From NCBI GenBank assembly GCA_036898135.1, contig CM072523.1, positions 4,099,959 through 4,163,958 on the forward strand: a DNA stretch of 64,000 nucleotides, in the 5' to 3' direction. The notes beneath the pieces are model-generated. The model was not told where the DNA came from and did no database searches. It was given only the letters and a program-made list of their open reading frames with translations. Every line of letters starts with the position of its first letter. The first letter of the stretch is position 1. This DNA is from Oncomelania hupensis. Lineage: Eukaryota; Mollusca; Gastropoda; Littorinimorpha; Pomatiopsidae. The position numbers and the translations under genes are program-made. Positions 23,593 through 35,800 of this stretch are shown here, piece by piece.

Positions 23593-25349
23593 TGTCACAG
23601 GGCAGCCTGTGATTAAACCGGGTAGAAAGTGTGGGTGGAGAGTTATTGAGTTGGGGTAGTAACTGCGCGCTGTCGTATGTTAGGTTGTGCGTGGGAAGCG
23701 TGATTTTGAACAGCATAGTTCGGCCAGCCAGTTTTGGAATGTGTTCACTGTAGTCAGAACACGTTTTGCAGAGTAACGGGGAAGACCTGTGGTCTTGTGT
23801 CTCTGGGTATTTTGTTCTGGAAGTAAGGTTGGGACAGTTGTTAACATAAATGATAACTGGTTCTAAAAGAAAACCTAGTGGGAAATGTTACAGTTGAGGT
23901 AACAAGCTCAAGGAAGTGTAGAGCAAATAACTAAGTTTGTGTGTTGTGGTAAGTTAGTGTAGAGGTGGTCCACTAACAGGAATTACTACGCACTGGATAC
24001 CTTACTTGGAGTACTGTGTAGGCGAGCAGTGGAAAGGGCTAGCTACAGGTACTATTACATTTGAGCCGTGTGGGTAAGTGTGATGGTGATCTTCCTTTAC
24101 TGTGCTAATGACCGATGGCCGGCTGTTGGGGTGTTGAACGATAGCTGTGCGTGAGGCTGGGGGAAGGATGGTTGCACTGGGGAGAGGCAGACGGAAGGAA
24201 GAGTGCGACTGAAGGAGGGAGAATGAGGGTGAAGTGTGGTGAAGGTAGGATGGAAGTGGTTGCTGTTGTTGAGGTTGCGGTTGCTCAAGATGGATAATGT
24301 GTTGATGATTACATGTATTCATTTGCAGCATTGTTCATTTCATGCATTCATAATGTCATTTAGTTTTTGAATTATGTGTTTGATTACAAGAGACAGTAAT
24401 AGTAGTCAAGGGAAGTGAAATGGACAGCAGTGGCGCTTCCTCAAGATACAGGAATTAGTTAGTGTAGTAGGGGGGAAGAGTGTGAGGAGGGAGGGGGACA
24501 GAATCGGGTGGACATGACATTAACAATAGGACAAGCATGTTGCAGGTTCGAAAGTTCGTTGTTCGAGGGTCTTCAAAGTTCGTCGAACTCATCAGCTCGA
24601 CACGGAGTAACGTTGGCCAGCGTCGCGCGACAACGACGACGACATTTGGTCGTGTGGACCCAGCATCATCATCACCACCCGTTCGTCCTCGTCCGTGTTG
24701 GTGTGTACATCTCCATTGATCCACAACCCCACCTTTTCCGCGGTGGTTGTGACGTCTGTGTTTGGAACCTGGCCTCGACGTCACAGAGTTAGCCGACTGG
24801 AGGAGTTAGGCTGGGAGGCGTCGACGGTGGCAGGGCTGCCGCAACTACAGCGTCATCATCATCATCATCATCGTCAGCGGTGGGAGGGAGTGGCGACACC
24901 ACTACGCCTGGATTCCATAGCGACAGTCCGGTGACAGTCACGAGGAGGGGCAGCTACTTTTCGGAGACATCAACGGGGACGCCCTACTATCAGGTCGGCT
25001 TATTCTTTGTTGTCCCCCTCTTGATACTCGACCCCCCCTGTGTTCGGACATTTGCAGTGCACAGTCGTTACTTAGACGTGGTTGATTAGCAGCCCTCGTT
25101 CATCTGACATTCCATTTCATTGTTCATCGACCCATTGATTGTTCCATCACCATTTTTCTCGTTTCATGTGTAAATGTTGTATGTGTATGAGTGTGTGGTA
25201 TGAATGAATAAATAGCTTGAAAGTTGTATATATAATCGTTGTGTTTTCATCCCTTCACGTCTGCGGGAAATCGCCATTCTGTCTGGGTTGTCTGCGTGTG
25301 GAAGGTGTTTGTTTGTGGCGTTTGCCCGGAGAGAGTCGTGGCGGTGACA
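23593..25349 (+). repeat. 3' LTR of element 2
   Basis: Nearly identical to 18602-20335, with a 23-bp insertion near 24708 (CTCCATTGATCCACAACCCC region). It ends GGCGGTGACA and is followed by the target duplication ACGCT. Confidence 0.95.
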
Positions 25350-25354
25350 ACGCT
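25350..25354. repeat. 5-bp target duplication of element 2 (right)
   Basis: ACGCT, identical to 18597-18601. Confidence 0.9.
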
Positions 25355-25599
25355 GTATATTCCATGTTCATTTTTTGTAATGTTTTTTTTCTCTCTTTTG
25401 GAGCCTACTTATCTGAGCTCCTATATTACTACTAATATTTCTGCCACTATTTCTTTTCTCCCTCTCTCTCAGCTGTACGCCTAGCCGACTTTTGTGTTGG
25501 CGAGCACAAGCTTCAGTCCAGTTACACTTCTTCTCTTTTTTTCTCCTTCTCTCTTGCTAGTGGGTAATTCTCTGGTTTCCAAAAATAGCACTAAGAGAC

Positions 25600-27555
25600 T
25601 TTCACCTTTGCTGTTTTGTGCGTTCCTTTTATGCCTACTGTAAATAAACATCTATGTATGGCGTCTAATAATGATAACTGTGTTAGTTTCACGTCAATGA
25701 ACTGCAGACGTTTAGCAAATCAACATAAGAGACGTGATGTCTTTCATTTTCTGAAACAAAAATCCTCCTCTATTTATTTATTACAGGACACACACTTTGA
25801 CCCTAAGCTTGAACATTGCATTAGGGCAGAATGGGGATATAAAGCAGTTTTTGCTTCTTATACTACAAATTCTAGGGAGGGGGGGGGGGGTGCGGCTATT
25901 TTATTTAATATAAACTTTGAATTTGAAATAAAAAAATATGTGTAAGGACGTGGGTTGTAATTATGTTCTTGTTCACATTAGGTCAATGGATAGAGATATT
26001 TTGCTAGTAAATATGTATGGTCCTATTAATGATGACCCTGAATTTTATTGTGAATTAGAAAAACGAATTAGAGACATTATTGTAGATGATATCATTATTG
26101 GGGGTGATTGGAATCTAGTGATGGACTTTGATTTAGACTACGATAATTATAGACAACACAATAATGAAAAGGCACAGGAAAAAGTACTTCAAATAACGGA
26201 AAATTTAAATTTAATAGACATTTGGAGGGAATTAAATTTGGAAAGAAGACGCTACACATGGCGACGAAATAGCCCAGTACAGCAGAGCAGACTTGACTTT
26301 TTTTCTGATTTCTGACTCTCTGTCTACCTTTGTAACTGATGCTGATATACTTTCTGGATACAAAACAGACCCTTCTATTGCCATTTTGACCTTGACTTTT
26401 GGATCATCCCCAAAAAGAAATCTTTTTTGGGAAGTTTAATTCTTCCATACTTAGAGATAAAACGTATGTTGATGACATTAACTCTACTATTAATACTGTA
26501 CTAAAAGAATACGCAGCCTTACCATATAGCAGGGACAATTTAGTAAGCATTCCTAAAGAAGAAATTCAGCTCACAATCTCGGACCAGTTATTTTTGGATG
26601 TTTTATTAATGAAAATTAGATAAAAGACGTGTTTTCAGCATATAAATCATTTACTAGGCATATAAGTAGTCAAAGCACCGGAGAACTGTTATCAGAACGT
26701 ATTTTTTACAATAATAATATTCGGATTGGAAAGAACACCGTTTTCTTTGAACAGTGGTTCTGTAAGGACGTCTTTCGCATTGTCCATTTAGTCAATGAAA
26801 CGGGACAGTTTTTGTCGTCTAAGAAATATAATGTCCACAAGGGTTTTGTTACATATACTGGTTGTATTGCAGCCATTAAAAAGTATGTGCGTTCGTTTTT
26901 CTTTTCAATTAGAGAATAATAATAATTTCGAATTGAACAAGGCTTGGAAAATTCTCGGTTCGGTCTGCAAGGGAGCACGGGTGTATTACGATATATTTAC
27001 GTCAGATATGACACAGCCAAATTGTTGTAATAAATGGGAAGATAAACTCGGTAAAGGATTCCAGATATAAAGTTAAGGTGGTATCAATTACGGATAGTGC
27101 TTGGGATAATAGCAACTAATATAGTTCTCTCAAGCATGGATGTCGCCGCTGATACTTTGTGATCCTTCTGTGGAACCGAGCGAGAAAATATTCAACATCT
27201 GTTCTGGCAGTGTGAAAAGGTCCAGAGGTTTTGGGGTTAATTTCAGACCATCAATCGGGGTAGTAATTTTAGTAATTTCACTCTAAATGAACGGATTGTG
27301 TTATTTGGCCATGATGATAATTAATTGTAAATCTGATGTAACGTTTGATATGATACTATTACTTGCAAAATTCTTTATTTATAAATGTAAAGTAAACGGC
27401 ACTGTTCCTATATTCCAAGCATTGGAGAATTATTTAAGAATACGTTATAATATTGAGAGATATGCCGCACTTTTGACAATGAATATTAATAGCTGTAACA
27501 ATGAATGGTTTTCTTATAAACCTTGGTTATGTGTGCCAACTGACCAAGTTTAACA
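25600..27555 (+). pseudogene. L1/Tx1-like LINE ORF2, RT core deleted
   Basis: The N-terminal part is an apurinic-type endonuclease. It shows FTSMNCRRL and LLQDTHFDPK at about 25690-25800; the frame breaks near 25940 after a 10-base G run; and GGDWNLVMDFDLDYDNY and SRLDFF follow at 26095-26300. After a short linker (26399-26623) the reading jumps to a C-terminal region (AYKSFTRHISSQSTGELL near 26637). It ends with a CX2C/HX3-4C-like zinc segment near 27160-27230 (FCGTERENIQHLFWQCEK). The whole RT domain is missing. At least four frame breaks make it non-functional. Confidence 0.75.
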
Positions 27556-27673
27556 GCCTTAATCTGGTACATATGTGGCCAGTAATATAAAATGTTATTT
27601 GTTTCTCTTTTGTAAAATCGCAATAGTTATTGAGCAGCACAGCAGCATGGATATTGTTCTTCCATTAATATTG

Positions 27674-27934
27674 GTATCTATCCTATCCTATCCTATCCTA
27701 TGCTATCCTGTCCTGTCCCGTAACCCGGAGGTCGTTGCGGCACCACATATGATCGTTTAACAAGCATACTCCATCTTTCTCTGTCCTCAGCAGCCCTGAT
27801 GGCTTCGCTCAGTGTCAAACCAGTCCATTCTCGAATGTTGTCCCCCCACCTCTTATTTGGTCTCCCTCTTCTTCTACCTCCTTGCACTGTGCCTTGCAGA
27901 ATGGTCTTTGCAAGGCATGATGATCTGGTGACGG
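27674..27934 (-). mobile_element. RTE-like LINE 3' fragment with 9-bp target duplication
   Basis: The minus-strand segment reads GGRRRGRPNKRWGDNIREWT and SEAIRAAEDRERWSMLVKR, the same C-terminus as the LINE at 14932. It ends in a (GGATA)n-type tail at 27678-27710. TTAATATTG flanks it at 27665-27673 and 27935-27943, which fits target-primed insertion of a 5'-truncated copy into the 3' part of the L1/Tx1-like element. Confidence 0.88.
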
Positions 27935-28602
27935 TTAATATTGTTGCATTTATAAAACGTATGGCTCATTTATTAGTCCTATATGGCTACTAATGAAACG
28001 TCTGCTCAAATATCAAGCCATGTATAAGATTGTAGGCCTCGTGCAGGAAGTGATGATGATGTACCCACTACCAAGGATCTCTCTCACTCTCTCTCTCTTT
28101 CTCTCGCTATCTCTCTCTTTCTCTCTCTCACGTTTAGGTTTTTATTTGTGGGTTTGTGAATGCATGTGTGTGAGCTCCTGGTTAATATTGTATTTTGACG
28201 CATTGACGTTTGTTTTACTTCTTGTACTCTTATATTTCTTTGTGTATTATAATAAAATCTGACGAATTAAAAAAAAATTATTATTATTGCAGTTAAAGGT
28301 CAGCAGTCAAACATTCAGCCATGGACCAGTGGAGAACAAGAAGAAAGCAAAACATCTCATTTCCCTCTAAGCACTGCACATCGTTGTTATAAAACTTTCA
28401 ACACTATTTTTGTGTGAGTAGTTCGTTTTAGATGAAGTCATTAAGAAAAATAAACGAATGAATAGATGAATGAATTAATAATAAAACCATTAATGTATGT
28501 TAGAGTGGGGGTTTCAAGCAAATAATGATATCGCAATTTTGGGTAACTTCCAGTAAAAGCATTAAAATAATAGTTTAGAATTTGTTAACTGGTCTTTCAT
28601 TG

Positions 28603-28800
28603 TAGTTAATACATCGTAGTTGATACATGATAGTTGATACATTATAGTTGATACATGGTAGTTGATACATTGTAGTTGATACATGGTAGTTGATACATTG
28701 TAGTTAATACGTTGTAGTTGATACGTTGTAGTTGATACGTTGTAGTTGATACTTTGTAGTTGATACATTGTAGTTGATACGCTGTAGTTGATACGTTGTA
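28603..28800. repeat. 14-bp minisatellite
   Basis: Tandem GTAGTTGATACATT units, about 14 copies with single-base variants. Tyr/Asn/Ser/Thr-rich frames across it are artefacts of 14-bp periodicity. Confidence 0.93.
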
Positions 28801-28841
28801 ACACAATGACCATAACGACAGTCTTCGTCTCTTGTCATTAT

Positions 28842-29905
28842 AACTGGGGTGGCCTGGTCACACAGTTGATAGTGAGCTGGGTTAATATGACGAAGGTCAC
28901 ACAGTTGATAGTGAGCTGGGTTAATATGACGAAGGTCACACAGTTGATAGTGAGCTGGGTTAATATGACGAAGGTCACACAGTTGATAGTGAGCTGGGTT
29001 AATATGACGAAGGTCACACAGTGGATAGTGAGCTGGGTTAATATGACGAATGTCGCACAGTTGATATATAGTGAGCTGGGTTAATATGACGAAGGTCACA
29101 GAGTTGATATATAGTGAGCTGGGTTAATATGACGAATGTCACAGTTGATAGTGAGCTGGATTAATATGACGAAGGTCACACAGTTGATTTATAGTGAGCT
29201 GGGTTAATATGACGAAGGTCACACAGCTGATATATAGTGAGCTGGGTTAATATGACGAAGGTCACACAGTTGATAGTGAGCTGGGTTAATATGACGAAGG
29301 TCACAGTTGATAGTTAGCTGGGTTAATATGACGAAGGTCACACAGTTGATAGTGAGCTGGGTTAATATGACGAAGGTCACACAGTTGATAGTGAGCTGGG
29401 TTAATATGACGAATGTCACAGTTGATAGTTAGCTGGGTTAATATGACGAAGGTCACACAGTTGATTTATAGTGAGCTGGGTTAATATGACGAAGGTCACA
29501 CAGTTGATTTATAGTGAGCTGGGTTAATATGACGAATGTCACAGTTGATATATAGTGAGCTGGGTTAATATGACGAAGGTCACACAGTTGATTTATAGTG
29601 AGCTGGGTTAATATGACGAAGGTCACACAGTTGATAGTGAGCTGGGTTAATATGACGAATGTCACAGTTGATAGTGAGCTGGGTTAATATGACGAAGGTC
29701 ACACAGTTTATAGTGAGCTGGGTTAATATGACGAAGGTCACACAGTTGATAGTGAGCTGGGTTAATATGACGAAGGTCGCGGGTTCGAACCCCATAGGGG
29801 ACGAACTTATGTGACTTAGATACCAGACTTTTCAGGTCACCGAAGATTTTTGCCGGGTTCTCAGGTTTCCTTGCTCCTTCTTTCAATAATGGTATTGGAT
29901 GTAGT
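28842..29905 (+). mobile_element. tRNA-headed SINE split by an internal minisatellite
   Basis: GGGGTGGCCTGGTCACACAG at about 28846 matches the A-box end of the SINE at 9282-9470. GGTCGCGGGTTCGAACCCC at 29775 is its B box, and TTGCCGGGTTCTCAGGTTTCC near 29850 its body. Between the two boxes lies about 0.9 kb of 39-bp tandem units. In the other SINE copy this interval is only a few tens of bases. Confidence 0.7.
28858..29776. repeat. 39-bp minisatellite inside a SINE head, about 24 copies
   Basis: The unit is TTGATAGTGAGCTGGGTTAA followed by TATGACGAAGGTCACACAG. Length variants of 37 and 45 bp arise from CACAG/CACACAG and GATATATAGTG/GATTTATAGTG changes. The last unit runs straight into the B box GGTCGCGGGTTCGA. 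Confidence 0.93.
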
Positions 29906-30100
29906 CTACAAAGTTTTAAAACTAACATTTAATTTCCTTTCCATCTTCTAACAGCGACTTACCTTTACACCATATGTTTGAATGATGAATGTGGTTTGTT
30001 GTGTGTAGGAGTGCTAGTAGCATGTGAGTGTGCATGATGGTTACAGATTGCCACGTTTTGAGTCTGATTTAGGAATAAGACACGTAGTATTCAGTAATCC

Positions 30101-30101
<1 letters not shown>

Positions 30102-30190
<89 letters not shown>
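30102..30190. repeat. (ATT)n microsatellite
   Basis: About 28 ATT units. Confidence 0.97.
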
Positions 30191-30191
<1 letters not shown>

Positions 30192-31390
30192 ATTTATTAT
30201 TACTAGTGTTATTATAGCATCGGATAATTAGAAGAAAAAAAGTTTCATTGAATTCACACACACAGTTGAAAAATAGGGATTTTCAAAAGTGTTATTGTTC
30301 TTGGTGGTGTTGAGACTCGCCTTTATTTTAAAGAAACAAAAGAAAAACATGAAATCATTGGTCACAATCTGAAGTGTCTGCAAACCAAAAAGTATCAAAA
30401 TCGAATCAATCCATTTTTAAACACAGCGCAAAAAGTGTTTTTTGATTGATTGAATGATTGTTGCTTTAGGTCCAGCGTACTCCTCCGAGCCAAATCAGGA
30501 CCGGAAAAGGTGTTTAGAACATGTTGAAGCACATTGACCTTGACCCTTTTGTTGTATCAATTTTTATTCATCAGATTAACATAAGTTGTACTGATAAATG
30601 TTACTGATTTAATTATTAATTAATTAATTACTTGACCCTTTACAAATATACCAATGATGTAACATACTATACTTGGCTTTATCCGCAAAGTAAAAACGAT
30701 GAATTTTGGTTCAGTTATTCTTTAGATTATGTAAAAAGTGTGTTTTAAACTAAAAAGTGAAATTGGGAGGCACTAATCGACCAATGGGCTGGATGTTTTT
30801 TCTAGAACACTGTTAAATGTTTTATGATATTATTTATTTATTACTATGACAATAGTTGTGTTCTGCATTGTTCACACACACTCGAAGTAACAGCAAAAAA
30901 AACACCCCTGACAACTAGCATTTTGCAAAACGTTAATTTTTGTGAAGCTGTACTGTCTCGGTTTCATAGAAAATAGCAAATGGAACAATGGGCCATGTGA
31001 CTCTTTAAACTATCCGCAAGCTAAAAATAATCAAACTCTGATCAGCTAATTTTTAGATAACAACGCAAAACTTGTGTAGTAAATGATGCATCTCATTGAC
31101 TTTGACCTTTGAGAAAGTGCAAGTACCAATGACTCGACAGGCTAAAAATAGCGGTTAAGGTATCTGCGTTGGAAAAATACTTTAAAAGCGGTCTAGTCAT
31201 TTGCGATAAATGCAAAACTAGTGTTTTGAACAGAAAAAGTAATACATGAGACATATCGGGGCGAGCCAGAGACCAACAGATTGCCACTGACTGATTAAAT
31301 TACATTACATGGTTATTGCTTTAGGTCCAGCCACTGCCTGATTCGCCAGAGGTTTAAATACTTGTATACCAAAATAATAATCCAAATTGT
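30191..31390. other. non-coding, diverged repeat modules
   Basis: No gene is recognised. Related modules recur, for example TATCCGCAAAGTAAAAACGATG near 30680 and TATCCGCAAGCTAAAAATAATC near 31010. Minus-strand 3' ends of the GGACCTAAAGCAATAA family occur at about 30443-30507 and 31297-31352, seen here as TTGCTTTAGGTCCAGC. Confidence 0.5.
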
Positions 31391-31399
31391 TTCAGGCGT

Positions 31400-32090
31400 T
31401 TGTAAGATATTGATAACATGTTTAGTTATTATATGATAACATATTGATAACATGTTTAGTAATGATATGATAAAGAAACAATATTGATAGCATATTTAGT
31501 AATATGATAATGATAAAATATTGATAACATGTTTAGTAATGATATGATAATGAAACAATTTTGATAGCATGTTTAGTAATGATATGATAATGATAAGATA
31601 TTGATAACATGTTTAGTAGATCTAATGATATGATAATTATAAGATATTAATAACATGTTTAGTACTAAGATATTAATAACATGTTTAGTAATAAGCTATT
31701 GATAACATGTTTAGTAATAAGATATTGATAACATGTTTAGTAATAATATAATAAGATAATGATGTTTAGTAATGATATGATAATGCTAAGATATTGATCT
31801 GATAATAATAAAATATGTATAACAAGTTTAGTAATGATATGATAATGATACGATATTGATGACATGTTTAGTAAATGATATAATAATGATAATATTGATA
31901 ACATGTTAATGTTAGTAATGAAATTATAATGATACAATATTGATAAAATGTTAGTTATGATATGATAATGATAAGATATTGATAAAATGTTAGTAATGAT
32001 ATGATAATGATAAGATATTGATAAAATGTAAGTAATGATATGATAATGATAAGATATGATAAAATGTTAGTAATGATATAATATTGATAA
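31400..32090. repeat. about 40-bp AT-rich minisatellite
   Basis: Variable units built on GATATTGATAACATGTTTAG and TAATGATATGATAATGATAA, with many internal indels. Confidence 0.85.
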
Positions 32091-32091
32091 T

Positions 32092-32250
32092 GAATGCTAT
32101 ACGCGCCTTATTCCTTATTCGGACTCCAAGCGCGGCGATCTGTTACCAACATACACCTTCACTCCTACATACACATCAAACACACATTCATCATTCAAAC
32201 GCCAAACATGAGTGGACCCCAGCGACCTTGAGCTTTGGTGTAGAGCAAGT
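32092..32250 (+). repeat. dispersed repeat related to 9101-9240
   Basis: Shares CGCGCCTT, CCAAGCGCGGCGATCTGT and the CATACACATCAAACACACAT-like stretch with the 9.1-kb copy. It again abuts a tandem repeat. Confidence 0.6.
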
Positions 32251-32625
32251 ACGATGGCACGGGAAGCTGGCCTATAACCCTAGAAACATTTCTATGAAGT
32301 TTTATCAAACCTGTCTCGTGGTTCTTGAGATGACGCGCTCCGTTCCGATCAACATTTGGATCTTTGTGGTTCCTGACCAGATACTGCTGGAAATAGGAAA
32401 AAAAAGCTAAAAATCAAGAGCTTAATATTACAGAAATATAAATAAATACATAAATAATGATGATGATGACGACGATGATGATGTCCACTTGTATAGTGCA
32501 AGTATTCATCCAACACGAATTCTCGGTATAAGGAGGATGCAACAATACTCAAACGATAAGAACATTAAATTTGTAAATTAATTAAAACTTGGTAATAGGA
32601 AAAAAATAAAATAAATATATGGGCA

Positions 32626-32635
32626 TAATGGAAAG

Positions 32636-32733
<98 letters not shown>
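32626..32733. repeat. (AG)n then (CAGA)n microsatellite
   Basis: About 28 AG units followed by about 10 CAGA units, ending 80 bases upstream of the start codon of the large gene. Confidence 0.97.
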
Positions 32734-32734
<1 letters not shown>

Positions 32735-32814
32735 TTGCATGGAACTTGCACTTGATCAACACAGTGCACGCTTGTTTGACACAGACCCAGTGACTACTGT
32801 CTTCGATCGTGACC

Positions 32815-35800
32815 ATGGCAACGCCTGCGAAGCTCGCCCGTTATGAAGACGACACGGTATTAACTACAGCGGTGAAGGACGAAGACTGGTGGTGGGTGGG
32901 AGACGTCTTGAGTAAAGGCGTGGTGTCAGACGGCCAGCGTCAGTGGGCTGTACAGGAGGCAAGTGAGAAAGCAGATGACTTTGACTTTTGTCATAACATC
33001 TTGCCTCACTGCAGTGATGGTCAGCGAGACTCAGTGCTGACAACGCTGGTGACACGACGTATGTGGAGGTCTGTAGGCAAGTTGTTGCAGCGAGGTGTTA
33101 GTGATGAACAACGTAGATGGGCTGTACAGGAGGCAATTAAAGAAGAAAATGACATTATCTTTTGTTATAACATCTTGCCTCACTGCAGTGATGATCAGCG
33201 GGACTCAGTGCTGACAACGCTGGTGACACGACGTATGTGGATGTCTGTAGGCAAGTTGTTAGAGCGAGGTGTTAGTGATGAACAACGTAGATGGGCTGTA
33301 CAGGAGGCAAGTAAGAAAGCAGAGGACTTTATCTTTTGTAATATCATCTTGCCTCACTGCAGTGATGATCAGCGAGAGTCAGTGCTGACAACGCTGGTAA
33401 CACGACGTATGTGGATGTCTGTAGGCAAGTTGTTAGAGCGAGGTGTTAGTGATGAACAACGTAGATGGGCTGTACAGGAGGCAAGTAAAGAAAAAAATGA
33501 CTCTGACTTCTGTAATGACATATTGCCTCATTGCAGTGATGATCAGCGAGACCAAGTGCTGACAACGCTGGTAACACGACGTATGTGGAGGTCTGTAGGC
33601 GAGTTGTTACAGCGAGGTGTTAGTGATGAACAACGTAGATGGGCTGTACAGGAGGCAAGTAAAGAAAAAAATGACTCTGACTTCTGTAATGACATATTGC
33701 CTCATTGCAGTGATGATCAGCGAGACCAAGTGCTGACAACGCTGGTAACACGACGTATGTGGATGTCTGTAGGCAAGTTGTTAGAGCGAGGTGTTAGTGA
33801 TGAACAACGTAGATGGGCTGTACAGGAGGCAAGTAAAGACAAAAATGACTTTGACTTCTTTAATAACATCTTGCCTCACTGCAGTGATGATCAGCGAGAC
33901 CAAGTGCTGACAACGCTGGTAACACGACGTATGTGGATGTCTGTAGGCAAGTTGTTACAGCGAGGTGTTAGTGATGAACAACGTAGATGGGCTGTACAGG
34001 AGGCAAGTAAAGACAAAAATGACTCTGACTTCTGTAATGACATATTGCCTCATTGCAGTGATGATCAGCGAGACCAAGTGCTGACAACGTTGGTAACACG
34101 ACGTATGTGGATGTCTGTAGGCGAGTTGTTACAGCGAGGTGTTAGTGATGAACAACGTAGATGGGCTGTACAGGAGGCAAGTAAAGACAAAAATGACTCT
34201 GACTTCTGTAATGACATATTGCCTCATTGCAGTGATGATCAGCGAGACTCAGTGCTGACAACGCTGGTAACACGACGTATGTGGATGTCTGTAGGCGAGT
34301 TGTTACAGCGAGGTGTTAGTGATGAACAACGTAGATGGGCTGTACAGGAGGCAAGTAAAGAAAAAAATGACTCTGACTTCTGTAATGACATATTGCCTCA
34401 TTGCAGTGATGATCAGCGAGACTCAGTGCTGACAACGCTGGTAACACGACGTATGTGGATGTCTGTAGGCAAGTTGTTAGAGCGAGGTGTTAGTGATGAA
34501 CAACGTAGATGGGCTGTACAGGTGGCAAGTAAAGAAGAAAATGACTCTGACTTCTGTAATGACATATTGCCTCATTGCAGTGATGATCAGCGAGACTCAG
34601 TGCTGACAACGCTGGTGACACGACGTATGTGGTGGTCTGTAGTCAAGTTGTTACAGCGAGGTGTTAGTGATGAACAACGTAGATGGGCTGTACAGGAGGC
34701 ATGTAAACGCATTAAATGTAAGGATGATGATGATTATTTTGATGAAGATATGTTTTGTACTTACATCTTGCGTCACTGCAGTGATAATCAGCGAGACTCA
34801 TTGCTGCAAACGCTGGTGACACGCGGTATGTGGAGGTCTGTAGGCGAGTTGTTACAGCGAGGTGTTAGTGATGAACAACTCAAATGGGCTGTACAGGTGG
34901 CAAGAAAACGCATTAAATGTAAGGATGATGATGATTATAATGATGATTTTGATGAAGATATGTTTTGTACTTACATCTTGCCTCACTGCAGTGATGATCA
35001 GCGAGACTCAGTGCTGACAATGCTGGTGACACGACGTATGTGGTGGTATGTAGGCAAGTTGTTACAGCGAGGTGTTAGTGATGAACAGCGTAGATGGACT
35101 ATACAGGAGGCAAGTAAGGATCCGTTCAGCGAAGATGCTGCACTGGTCACTGCTGAGTACTGCAGTGATGATGATGTAGATCATGTGCTGACAACGCTGG
35201 TAACACGACGTATGTGGAAGTCTGTAGGCAAGTTGTTAGAGCGAGGTGTTAGTGACGAACAGCGTAGATGGGCTGTACAGAAGGCGATTACTCATGCAGA
35301 TAACCCGTACTTCTTTTCCAACGTCCTGTCTCACAGTGACAATGACCAGTTGGAGTCAGCGGTAAGAACAGTGATGGCACAAAGGGTGTGGAAAGGTGTA
35401 GACAATCAACACACATTGAGAAACCTGCACATGCTTCTTGAACAACGTCAGATCAAACTTTGTGATGCCACTGTACAAGTCGCAAGTAAGACATGTAGTC
35501 ACTCTGACTTCTTCACATACATATTTCCTCATTGTACACACGATCAATGCACGTCGTTGCTGATGTATTTCATAAACCATGGAGCGTGGCATCACGTGGA
35601 AACCATCCTAAAACAAAAACAACAACACATCGCTAAATCGGAGATAAAGGTGTTCACTGACAACGTCAAAAAATGGAATGCAGACTTTCTCAACTGCAGT
35701 TCTATGTTTGAATCGTCTGTGTTATCTTCTTGTAGTACTGCCCACATTGCAGAGGAGCTACACAAGATGGTGGGGCAGGGGTTGTGGGATAACGTAGCTT

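Larger units (their letters stand above)
18602..25349 (+). mobile_element. Ty3/gypsy element 2, complete ends, internally deleted
   Basis: Two direct LTRs (18602-20335 and 23593-25349) enclose a primer binding site, a frameshifted gag, a pol frame that has lost its catalytic cores, and a purine tract. The 5-bp duplication ACGCT flanks the whole. I count roughly 17 substitutions and one 23-bp indel between the LTRs, about 1 percent divergence, which implies a recent insertion. Without integrase core, RT and RNase H, the copy must have been mobilised in trans or have decayed by deletion after a template switch. Confidence 0.93.
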
